A stretch of 12,109 nucleotides of DNA, from positions 1 through 12,109 of the forward strand of contig JAJZRT010000049.1 of assembly GCA_021802595.1 (NCBI GenBank). Reading direction: 5' to 3'. The notes below the pieces were generated by a model, which saw only the letters and a program-made list of their open reading frames with translations, had not been told where the DNA came from and searched no databases. This DNA is from Pseudomonadota bacterium. GTDB taxonomy: Bacteria > Pseudomonadota > Gammaproteobacteria > Burkholderiales > Thiobacillaceae. Every line of letters starts with the position of its first letter. The first letter of the stretch is position 1. A program made the translations under genes and the position numbers. Shown piece by piece: positions 1-6,734 of this stretch.

Positions 1-907
1 ACTACAATCTCAAACTGTGCAAACCACGGGCCACGCCTGGGATGGCGACCTGCAGGAATACAACAATCCGCTGCCGGTCTGGTGGGTCTACACCTTCTAC
101 GTCACGGTGGTGTTCGCCATCGTCTACTGGGTCATTTACCCGTCGTGGCCTTTCGGCAAGGGCTGGCTGGGCGGCATGTCTACGATCACCTATGTGAACA
201 GCGATGGCGAGACCAAGACCCACGCCTGGAACACGCGTGCGCTGCTGCTGGAAAAGCTCAACCAGGCAGATGCCCAGCAGAAGCCGTATTTCGACAAGAT
301 CGCGTCCATGTCCTACGAGCAGATTGCGAAGGACCCGGACATGAACGGCTTCATCCTGTCCGCCGGCAAGGCGCTGTTCTCCGACAACTGCGCGCCCTGT
401 CACCAGCAGGGCGGCCAGGGCAAGGTCGGTTTCTTCCCCAACCTGACCGACGATGACTGGCTCTACGGCGGCACCTACGCGAAGATCAACGAAACGATCA
501 CGGGCGGTCGCCATGGCTACATGCCGACGTTCAGCGAGGTCCTCTCGCCCGAGCAGATCGACGATCTGGCCAACTACGTCGCGAGCCTGTCCGGCATCGG
601 TCACGACGCAGCGAAGGCGGCTGCCGGCAACACGCTGTTCCACAGCGAGACCGCCGCCTGCTATTACTGCCACGGCGCGGATGCCAAGGGCCGCCAGGTC
701 ATCGGCTCGGCCAACCTGACCGACAAGGTCTGGTTGTGGGCCGACGTGCCCGGTGCGGATACGGCGGAAGGCAAGGTCGCTGCCATCCGCACGGTCATCA
801 GCAACGGTCTCAACAAGGGCGTGATGCCGACGTGGGGCGGACGTCTCTCACCAGAACAAATCAAGGTTTTGACTGTCTACGTCCATGAATTGGGCGGTGG
901 CCAGTAA
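1..907 (+). CDS. ccoP: cbb3-type cytochrome c oxidase subunit III, di-heme cytochrome c (5' partial)
   Basis: CcoP is the membrane-anchored di-heme c subunit that feeds electrons to the CcoN/CcoO core of the high-affinity cbb3 terminal oxidase. The frame is open to the left window edge. A GTG at 17 could be read as a start, but family members usually have an additional N-terminal membrane segment before the TTGHAWDGDLQEYNNPLP signature seen here, so I infer the true start lies outside the window. Numbering from the GTG, there is one transmembrane helix at about residues 19-39 and two class I cytochrome c domains. Their heme motifs are CAPCH (125-129) and CYYCH (215-219). Likely distal Met ligands lie in YMPTFS and VMPTWG, and each domain ends in the usual LxxYVxxL-type helix. 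ccoNOQ would be expected just upstream. A hairpin follows the stop, and ccoG begins 72 nt later. Confidence 0.95.
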   Translation, partial: LQSQTVQTTGHAWDGDLQEYNNPLPVWWVYTFYVTVVFAIVYWVIYPSWPFGKGWLGGMSTITYVNSDGETKTHAWNTRALLLEKLNQADAQQKPYFDKIASMSYEQIAKDPDMNGFILSAGKALFSDNCAPCHQQGGQGKVGFFPNLTDDDWLYGGTYAKINETITGGRHGYMPTFSEVLSPEQIDDLANYVASLSGIGHDAAKAAAGNTLFHSETAACYYCHGADAKGRQVIGSANLTDKVWLWADVPGADTAEGKVAAIRTVISNGLNKGVMPTWGGRLSPEQIKVLTVYVHELGGGQ

Positions 908-927
908 GGCTGCGGAATGAAGTGAGC

Positions 928-955
928 AAAACCCCCGTTCAGGGGGCTTTTGTTT
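928..955 (+). terminator. Terminator-like hairpin between ccoP and ccoG
   Basis: The stem CCCCC/GGGGG (932-936 with 942-946) has the loop GTTCA. It is flanked by AAAA (928-931), which can pair with the TTTT after a single bulged C, and is followed by TTTTGTTT. This is the form of a Rho-independent terminator. It would end or attenuate the ccoNOQP transcript and lower expression of the downstream assembly genes. No convincing separate promoter for ccoG is visible in the 25 nt between the hairpin and its start, so partial read-through is likely. Confidence 0.65.
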
Positions 956-979
956 CCCGCGGATTCAACCGGTCGAACC

Positions 980-2419
980 ATGCAAACAGGCTTAGAAGAG
1001 CAACTCGGTCTTTACCAGAAGCGTATCCCCATCTTCACCCGCTCCGTGAAAGGGCGGTTTCGCCACTTCAAGACCTCGGTGCTGGCGCTGGCGTACACGA
1101 TATTTTTCCTGTTGCCGTGGATCCCCTGGGCGCGGCTGGATGCACCGGCCCAAGCGGTCCTCTTCGATGTGCCGGGGCGGAGGTTCCTGATTTTCGGCCT
1201 GACGGTCTATCCGCAGGATGTCATCTGGCTGGCGCTGTTGCTGTTCATTGCCGCCATCCTGCTGTTCTTCGTCACTGGGCTGGTCGGCCGTGCGTTTTGC
1301 GGCTATTTCTGCTTCCAGACGCTGTGGACCGATTTCTTCATCTGGATCGAGCACTGGATCCAGGGTGAGCGCCCGGCACGCATACGCCTCTACCGCCAGC
1401 CGTGGAATCGGGAAAAACTGCTCAAGGTCGGGGGTACGCATGCCCTGTGGCTGCTGGCGTCGTTCTGGACCGGCATCACATTCGTCGCCTACTTCACCTA
1501 CGCGCCGCAACTGGTGGTGGACTTCGTCTCCGGCCACGCCGCTTCCGCCGCCTACATCACCGTCAGCGTCCTCACGCTCTCCACGTATGCCGCTGCCGGG
1601 CTGATGCGCGAGCAGATCTGCACCTACGTCTGTCCCTATGGACGCTTCCAGAGCGTGATGTACGAGCCGGAAACGCTGGCGGTGCATTACGACGCAAAAC
1701 GCGGCGAGGCGGCCCATGGTCGCGCCGGCGCGCGTGCTGGCCAGCGCACGCTGGCCGAACGCCACGAAAAGGGACTGGGCGATTGCGTCGACTGCGGCCT
1801 GTGCGTGCAGGTTTGCCCGGCCGGCATCGATATCCGCGACGGGCTTCAATACAAGTGCATTTCGTGCGGCCTGTGCATCGATGCCTGCAACACCATCATG
1901 GACTCGTTCGGTTTTCCACAGGGCCTGATCCGCTACGATTCGGAAAAGAACCTGGCCGCCGCGGTGCCTGCCGCGCCCCGGGTGGAGTGGAAGCGCCTGA
2001 AAACCATCGGCTATGGCGTGGCCCTGATCCTGATGAGCGCCTATCTCGTTTACAGCATCAGCACCCGCGGCAGTTTCGACCGTGCCGTCAACCAGATTCG
2101 CCAGCCTCTGTACGTGGTGCTGTCGAATGGCGACATCCGCAATCGCTATCAGGTTCGCATCACCAACAAGACCGCACAGGATCAAACCTACCTGATCAAC
2201 GTGAGCGGCATACCGGTCGGTGCGCTTGATCTGGGGAATTTCCGTGAGATAACGGTCAAGCCAGGCCACAGCGGTCTGGTCCAGGCCAGCGTGCGGCTGG
2301 CGCCCGAACTGGCGGAGCACACCCATCGTTTCGAACTGGTCATCACGCCCAAGGGCAGGCCCGGCGAAGCGCGTTCTGAGACCGTCCGTTTTGACAGTCC
2401 GAAAGAGCAACATGAATAG
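980..2419 (+). CDS. ccoG: cbb3 oxidase accessory protein CcoG/FixG/RdxA (membrane polyferredoxin)
   Basis: CcoG-family proteins are membrane iron-sulfur proteins needed for cbb3 assembly; current understanding is that they act as cupric reductases handling copper for the CcoN heme-copper centre. The 479-residue product has membrane helices at about 35-51, 80-101, 155-173, 190-207 and 352-370. Conserved Cys pairs occur at C107/C111 (FCGYFCFQT, where many homologues read CPQT) and C214/C218 (CTYVCPYG). Two ferredoxin-type 4Fe-4S motifs follow: C269-x2-C-x2-C-x3-CP and C293-x2-C-x2-C-x3-C. The C-terminal 100 or so residues form the Ig-like FixG C-terminal domain. I chose the ATG at 980 (MQTGLEEQLGLYQKR) because family proteins begin close to this sequence. 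An in-frame TTG at 950 lies inside the terminator hairpin and is unlikely. The stop overlaps the next gene by 8 nt. Confidence 0.95.
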   Translation: MQTGLEEQLGLYQKRIPIFTRSVKGRFRHFKTSVLALAYTIFFLLPWIPWARLDAPAQAVLFDVPGRRFLIFGLTVYPQDVIWLALLLFIAAILLFFVTGLVGRAFCGYFCFQTLWTDFFIWIEHWIQGERPARIRLYRQPWNREKLLKVGGTHALWLLASFWTGITFVAYFTYAPQLVVDFVSGHAASAAYITVSVLTLSTYAAAGLMREQICTYVCPYGRFQSVMYEPETLAVHYDAKRGEAAHGRAGARAGQRTLAERHEKGLGDCVDCGLCVQVCPAGIDIRDGLQYKCISCGLCIDACNTIMDSFGFPQGLIRYDSEKNLAAAVPAAPRVEWKRLKTIGYGVALILMSAYLVYSISTRGSFDRAVNQIRQPLYVVLSNGDIRNRYQVRITNKTAQDQTYLINVSGIPVGALDLGNFREITVKPGHSGLVQASVRLAPELAEHTHRFELVITPKGRPGEARSETVRFDSPKEQHE

Positions 2420-3188
2420 TACGCTGGGCACGCTGTTTGCCGGACTGGCCGCCGTGCTGGTCCTCTATGCCATCAGCGGCCTTGTCCGCAGCCTGCCCCC
2501 CATATTGCGTGCCGTGTTGGCCGGTCTGATTCCGCTGCTGGGCTATTTCGTGTTTATTGTCGGACGCTGGCCCGGGCTGGACGTGGTGGCCATTCACGTA
2601 TCGGTGTTCTTCGCAACGGCGCTGGTGCTGTTTGCATTGACCCTGTTCCGGCGGCGTGGCGGGCGCATGCACTGGGTGCCCAAGCTGCTCATGGCCTTCT
2701 TCGTGGGGTTGGCGGTGCTCATGGGCGCGTTCCTCTACATCGCCAACAAGGGACTGCCCGAGCCGATCGGACGATGGTGGCTGGGCGGCCACAAGGGGGC
2801 GGTCTACAGCGGGTTCTCCGGCGTGGTGCCCCACAACCAGGAAGCGGCCACGGCGATCTCCTCGGAACTCTCCAAGGCGCACCGCGAGGCGGCGCTCGGC
2901 TGGGATATCGACGTCAGCGGGCTGGATGACAAGGGTCTCGCGCGAACGGTTCGGGTCCGTGTCAGGAATCACACCGGCCTGCCGGTAGATGGCGTCGAAG
3001 CCGAATTGCGCCTGCAGCGTCCGGGCGCAACCCAGGTTGAGATTGCACTGCCCCTTGCCGAACTGGACGCCGGGGTTTACGGTGGGGTGCTGCGCCTGCC
3101 CGCAGACGGGCGCTGGCTGGTCGAGCTTCGTCTCTCGCGCGAGCGTGTGCTGCATTACCAGCACACGCAGGAACTGGTGTCGCCATGA
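2412..3188 (+). CDS. ccoH: FixH/CcoH family cbb3 assembly protein with an extra N-terminal four-helix membrane domain
   Basis: CcoH/FixH is a membrane protein that stably associates with cbb3 oxidase during assembly. Classical members are about 150-170 residues with one N-terminal helix. This product is 258 residues, with four predicted helices at about 5-25, 31-51, 57-79 and 89-111. The last one plays the part of the usual FixH anchor. The region from about 112 to 258 resembles FixH: an N-containing segment (PHNQEAA), a GWDIDV strand, and a beta-rich C-terminus (VRVRNHTGLPVDG, then LPADGRWLVELRL). The first three helices are an extension I cannot assign. The ATG at 2412 lies inside the end of ccoG (overlap 2412-2419), which suggests translational coupling, and the stop overlaps the ccoS start as ATGA. 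An in-frame TTG at 2391 would lie further inside ccoG and is less likely. Family call by context plus C-terminal resemblance. Confidence 0.8.
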   Translation: MNSTLGTLFAGLAAVLVLYAISGLVRSLPPILRAVLAGLIPLLGYFVFIVGRWPGLDVVAIHVSVFFATALVLFALTLFRRRGGRMHWVPKLLMAFFVGLAVLMGAFLYIANKGLPEPIGRWWLGGHKGAVYSGFSGVVPHNQEAATAISSELSKAHREAALGWDIDVSGLDDKGLARTVRVRVRNHTGLPVDGVEAELRLQRPGATQVEIALPLAELDAGVYGGVLRLPADGRWLVELRLSRERVLHYQHTQELVSP

Positions 3189-3370
3189 GCAACACCCTGG
3201 GATTCCTGTTCCTGCTATCCGGCGTATTTGTGCTGTTGATTGCCCTGGGCATATTCTGGTCGATCAAAAGCGGCCAGTTCGACGACCTCGAGGGACCGGC
3301 CGAGCGCATCCTGATGGACGACGACGATCCCCTGCTGCCGGCCCGTCGCTTGAGCAGTAAAGACGAATAA
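3185..3370 (+). CDS. ccoS: cbb3-type cytochrome oxidase assembly protein CcoS
   Basis: CcoS is a small membrane protein required for inserting cofactors (copper and heme) into the cbb3 catalytic subunit. The product is 61 residues, a usual family length, with one helix at about 7-27. The hallmark follows immediately: the SGQFDDLEGPAERIL segment and an acidic DDDD stretch, a pattern highly characteristic of CcoS. The start overlaps the ccoH stop by 4 nt (ATGA). In many genomes the copper P-type ATPase ccoI separates ccoH from ccoS; here nothing does. A short membrane-protein ORF follows 34 nt downstream, probably on the same transcript. Confidence 0.93.
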   Translation: MSNTLGFLFLLSGVFVLLIALGIFWSIKSGQFDDLEGPAERILMDDDDPLLPARRLSSKDE

Positions 3371-3404
3371 ACTAAAATTACTCAACTTTGATGGAGTCCG
3401 CACA

Positions 3405-3512
3405 ATGAAACAGCTTCTGACATTCCAGGGTTTCCCCATGGTGGTGGTGGTTGGATTGATCGCCTGGGCATGGATCAGCATCTTCTCGGTCCTGATCGGC
3501 TCGTTCTTCTGA
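3405..3512 (+). CDS. Small single-helix membrane protein, 35 residues, function unknown (candidate cbb3-associated microprotein)
   Basis: A 36-codon ORF starts with ATG at 3405 and ends in TGA. Upstream, GGAG at 3393-3396 gives an 8-nt spacing, which is a good ribosome binding site. The product begins MKQLLTFQGFP and continues as one strongly hydrophobic stretch (about residues 12-35) to its end at IGSFF, so it is essentially a lone transmembrane helix with a short N-terminal tail. It follows ccoS by 34 nt and precedes the palindrome that closes the cluster, so co-transcription with ccoGHS is likely. I do not recognise the family. Small helical subunits (CcoQ, and CcoM of about 37 residues in Pseudomonas stutzeri) are known in cbb3 complexes, so an accessory role is plausible, but that rests on context only. 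It could also be a chance ORF, though the Shine-Dalgarno signal and hydrophobicity argue otherwise. Confidence 0.6.
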   Translation: MKQLLTFQGFPMVVVVGLIAWAWISIFSVLIGSFF

Positions 3513-3527
3513 ATCGTTCCCTTCTTC

Positions 3528-3565
3528 CATGACAACGCCCTGCAGCGCTGCAGGGCGTTGTCATG
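3528..3565. terminator. 38-bp perfect palindrome between convergent units, probable bidirectional terminator
   Basis: The half-site CATGACAACGCCCTGCAGC (3528-3546) is followed directly by its exact reverse complement (3547-3565), with no mismatch. As RNA it would form a stem of about 17 bp with a 4-nt loop on either strand. It lies 15 nt after the small membrane ORF and about 70 nt beyond the stop of the oppositely oriented RND pump gene, so it is placed to end both transcripts. Neither side carries a clear T run, so it is not a textbook intrinsic terminator. Blocking of convergent transcription, mRNA 3'-end protection or a dyad protein site are alternatives. Confidence 0.55.
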
Positions 3566-3577
3566 TCACCTGTCGAT

Positions 3578-3597
3578 CCCGCCGCTGGCGGGTTTCG
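3578..3597 (+). terminator. Possible second + strand terminator hairpin
   Basis: CCCGCC (3578-3583) pairs with GGCGGG (3587-3592) across a GCT loop, and TTTCGTT follows. The stem is GC-rich and the T run is short and interrupted. It lies behind the larger palindrome and could act as a back-up stop for the cco transcript. The opposite strand has no T run at the matching place, so it does not look like a terminator for the RND gene. Confidence 0.35.
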
Positions 3598-3634
3598 TTC
3601 CTCTGGTCACGCATGGGTGCCTGTGCCGATGAGG

Positions 3635-6600
3635 TCAGGCCTCGCCGCGCTGTTTCCGTACCCGCAGTCCCCACCACGCCAGCAGGGGGAGCAGCGTCAG
3701 GGTAAACAGCGTGGCACTGATGACGCCCCCGACGATCACGACCGCGAAGGGGCGTTGCGTTTCCGATCCGATGGCATGGGAGAGCGCTGCGGGCAGCAGC
3801 CCGAGACCTGCCATGAGGGCGGTCATGAGGATGGGACGCAGGCGGGACACCGCCCCCTCGGTCACGGCCCGCAACAGGCTGGCACCGTTATCCACCAGTC
3901 GCACCACCTCCTCGAGCAGGATCACCCCGTTTTGCACGGAGATCCCGGCCACCGCAATGAAGCCGACTGCGGCCGAGATGGAGAGATGCAGCCCGGCGAG
4001 GCCGAGGGCAAGGAAGCCGCCGGTGATGTTGAAGGGCAGCATCGCGAGGATCAGGCCCGCCAGGCGCATGGAGCGGAAAGCCCAGAAGAGCAGGGCGAAA
4101 ATCCCCAGCAGCGAGGCCGGCACGATGACCGCGAGGCGCTTCATGGCGCGCTGCTGGTTCTCGAATTGTCCGCCCCAGACGATGCGGTAGCCGGGCGGCA
4201 GTGCGACCTCCTTCGCCACCTTGTCCATGGCCTCCGCGACGAAGCTGCCCTGGTCACGGTCCAGCAGGTTGGCCTTGACCGCGACGTTGCGTCCCCCGGC
4301 CTCGCGGGAAATCCGCGAGGCGCCTTCGCGCACCTCCACCGCGGCGACATCGGCGATGCGCACGGTACCGGCATGGCCGGGCAGCGCGATGGGGACCGCG
4401 CCGACGTCTTCCACCGAGTTGCGATAAGGTCGGGCAAAGCGGACCGTGAGATCGAAGCGGCGTTCGCCCTCGTAGAAACCACCGACGGCGTTGCCGCCCA
4501 GGGCGGTCTGCACCGCATTGTCGAGATCGGCCATGGACAGCCCCAGGCGGGCGAGCTTGATGCGATCGGGCACCACCGCCACCTCGGGCTGGCCGCCCGG
4601 CAGGATGGCGGCGACGTCGCGACTGCCGTGGATGCCGCGCAGGATGGACGCGATCTGTTCGGCCTTGTCCTGCAGGATATCGAGATCGGGACCGAAGACC
4701 TTGATGGCGATCTCGCCCTTGACGCCGGACAGGGCTTCCTCGACGTTGTCCTGGATGACCTGGGAGAAGTTGGTGGGCAGGCCCGGGATGACCGCGAGCT
4801 TCTTCTCCATGTCGGCCACCAGCGCGTCCTTGTCGGGGAAACGCCAGGTGTCGCGCGGCTGCAGGTCGGCGAGGATCTCCATGTTGTTCGGGCCCTTGGG
4901 GTCGGTGCCGTCGTCGGGACGCCCCACCTGGGAAACGACCATCTTCACTTCCGGATAGCCGCGCAGCGTGGTGCGCACCACGCGTTCCACGTCCTTGGTG
5001 TGTTGGAGCGACGAGCCGGGCGGCAGGGTGATGGTCAGCCACAGGTTGCCTTCGTCCAGTTGCGGGAGGAATTCGCTGCCGAGCAGCGGCACCAGGGAAA
5101 ATGCCAGGACGACGAGGGCGCCGGCGAGGCCGAATGCGATGCGCGGGTGGCGCCGGATCCGGCCGAGCAGGCGGCGATAGCCACGTTGCAGGCGGACCAG
5201 CCAGTCGATATGTTTTTCCGCGAGGTCGCGCCAGCCGAGCACGACCGACAACAGCGCTGGAACCAGGGTGAGGGTGAGCAGCACGGCGCCCAGCAGGGAA
5301 AAGGACAGGATCAGGGCCACCGGCGAGAAAATCCGTCCTTCCACCCGCTGGAAGGTAAAGATGGGGAGGAAGGCCAGGATGATGATGGCCTTGGAAAACA
5401 GGATGGGCTTGGCCAGGTCCGCCGTGACCCAGCGCAGTGCATCGAAACGGCGGCCGATCGGCGACTCGCCGCCGGCATCCACATGATGCAGCGCGAGCCG
5501 GACCATGAGCGCCTCCACCAGCACCACCGCGCTGTCGATGATGATGCCGAAGTCCACGGTGCCGAGTGAAATGAGGTTGGCCGGCACCCCTTTCAGGTCC
5601 ATGAGGGTGAAGGCGAACAGCAGGGTCAGCGGGATGATCGCGGCCACCACCAGGGCGGCCCGCCATTCGCGCAGGAAAATCACCAGCACCGATACCACCA
5701 GCAGGGCACCGGTCAGCAGGTTTTCGCCCACCGTGTGGACGGTATGGCGTACCAGGTCGGTGCGCTGATAGATGGGTTTGATGCTGACGCCCTTGGGCAA
5801 CTGGCCGTGGTTGAGTTCGTCGACCCGCGCCAGCAGGTCGGCCACCACTTTCGAGGGGTCGCTGCCCCGGGTCATGAGGGCGATCCCTTCGACCACCGAA
5901 TCCTGGCCGTTGTACGCGACGATGCCCGAGAGGGGGCGATCGCCGACTTCGACGGACGCCACGTCGCCGACCGTCACGGTCTTGCCGTTCCGGGCGCTGA
6001 CGACGGCGGCCCGGATGTCCTCGATCCGCGAGAAGATGCCGAGGGCGCGGACGACCAGCGTTTCGTCGCCTCGCTGCATGAGGCCGCCGGAGGCATTCTG
6101 GTTGCCATTGGCGAGCGCCTGCGAAACCTGGTCCAGACTGACGCCATAGCGGGCCATGGCGTTGGGGTCGAGCCGTACCTGATATTCCTTGATCGCGCCG
6201 CCGAAGCTGTTGACGTCGGCAACGCCGGATACCCGGCGCAGGGCCGGGCGCACCACCCAGTCCTGCAGGGCCCGTACTTCGCGGGCCGGCATGCCGGGCG
6301 GCGCCTGCAGCACGTAGCGATAGATTTCGCCGACGGCGGTCGACAGCGGTGCCAGCTGCGGCTGGACGCCGGGAGGCAGGCTGACGTTCTGCAGCTTTTC
6401 CAGCACCTGGTTGCGGGCGAAATAATCGTTGGTGCCGTCGTCGAAGGTCAGGGTCACCACCGACAGGCCGGTGATCGACACCGAACGCACCTGGGTTGCC
6501 CGTGGCACGCCGCTCATCTCCCGTTCGATGGGAATGCTGATGGTGCGCTCGACGTCCTCCGGCGACTGGCCGGGATACTGGGTCACCACCTGTACCTGGA

Positions 6601-6733
6601 TGTCCTGGACGTCGGGGAAGGCCTCCACCGGCAGGTCAAGCAAGGCGCGAACGCCGACCACCGCGAGCGCCGCCGCCATCACCAGGATGAAGAGGCGCTG
6701 GCGGATGACGAAAATTGCAAGACGACCAAGCAC
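3635..6733 (-). CDS. CzcA/CusA-type heavy-metal-efflux RND pump, inner-membrane proton antiporter
   Basis: This is the inner-membrane subunit of a tripartite efflux system, driven by proton influx. At 1032 residues it has the normal length. The architecture is RND: helix 1 at about 9-30, a first periplasmic loop, a helix bundle from about 338, a second loop from about 555, and a last bundle from about 860. Helix 4 carries D394-F-G-x3-D400 with E407, matching the D/D/E proton-relay pattern of CzcA rather than the single-Asp VDAA motif of CusA. From remembered alignments, the Met residues that bind Cu/Ag in the CusA porter domain are not conserved: ALSGVKG stands where CusA has MLSTGI. A divalent metal or another substrate is therefore likelier than copper. 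The start is GTG at 6733, one base after the adaptor stop, with GGGAG at 6740-6744 (6-nt spacing). Substrate not assigned. Confidence 0.93.
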   Translation of the reverse strand: MLGRLAIFVIRQRLFILVMAAALAVVGVRALLDLPVEAFPDVQDIQVQVVTQYPGQSPEDVERTISIPIEREMSGVPRATQVRSVSITGLSVVTLTFDDGTNDYFARNQVLEKLQNVSLPPGVQPQLAPLSTAVGEIYRYVLQAPPGMPAREVRALQDWVVRPALRRVSGVADVNSFGGAIKEYQVRLDPNAMARYGVSLDQVSQALANGNQNASGGLMQRGDETLVVRALGIFSRIEDIRAAVVSARNGKTVTVGDVASVEVGDRPLSGIVAYNGQDSVVEGIALMTRGSDPSKVVADLLARVDELNHGQLPKGVSIKPIYQRTDLVRHTVHTVGENLLTGALLVVSVLVIFLREWRAALVVAAIIPLTLLFAFTLMDLKGVPANLISLGTVDFGIIIDSAVVLVEALMVRLALHHVDAGGESPIGRRFDALRWVTADLAKPILFSKAIIILAFLPIFTFQRVEGRIFSPVALILSFSLLGAVLLTLTLVPALLSVVLGWRDLAEKHIDWLVRLQRGYRRLLGRIRRHPRIAFGLAGALVVLAFSLVPLLGSEFLPQLDEGNLWLTITLPPGSSLQHTKDVERVVRTTLRGYPEVKMVVSQVGRPDDGTDPKGPNNMEILADLQPRDTWRFPDKDALVADMEKKLAVIPGLPTNFSQVIQDNVEEALSGVKGEIAIKVFGPDLDILQDKAEQIASILRGIHGSRDVAAILPGGQPEVAVVPDRIKLARLGLSMADLDNAVQTALGGNAVGGFYEGERRFDLTVRFARPYRNSVEDVGAVPIALPGHAGTVRIADVAAVEVREGASRISREAGGRNVAVKANLLDRDQGSFVAEAMDKVAKEVALPPGYRIVWGGQFENQQRAMKRLAVIVPASLLGIFALLFWAFRSMRLAGLILAMLPFNITGGFLALGLAGLHLSISAAVGFIAVAGISVQNGVILLEEVVRLVDNGASLLRAVTEGAVSRLRPILMTALMAGLGLLPAALSHAIGSETQRPFAVVIVGGVISATLFTLTLLPLLAWWGLRVRKQRGEA

Positions 6734-6734
6734 C

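Noticed and set aside
2..673. 223-residue open frame on the - strand opposite ccoP
   Set aside because: Opposite strand to the two CXXCH heme motifs of ccoP; no recognisable domain.
950..979. TTG start for ccoG at 950
   Set aside because: It lies inside the terminator hairpin. The ATG at 980 matches the expected N-terminus of the family.
992..2431. 479-residue open frame on the - strand opposite ccoG
   Set aside because: Shadow of ccoG; the + strand carries all conserved CcoG cysteines and helices.
3563..5569. 668-residue open frame on the + strand
   Set aside because: It lies wholly antisense to the RND pump gene. Its product is a Gln/Gly/Asp/His-rich mixture with no recognisable domain, and such long opposite frames are expected opposite high-GC codons. 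The - strand frame has full RND motifs.
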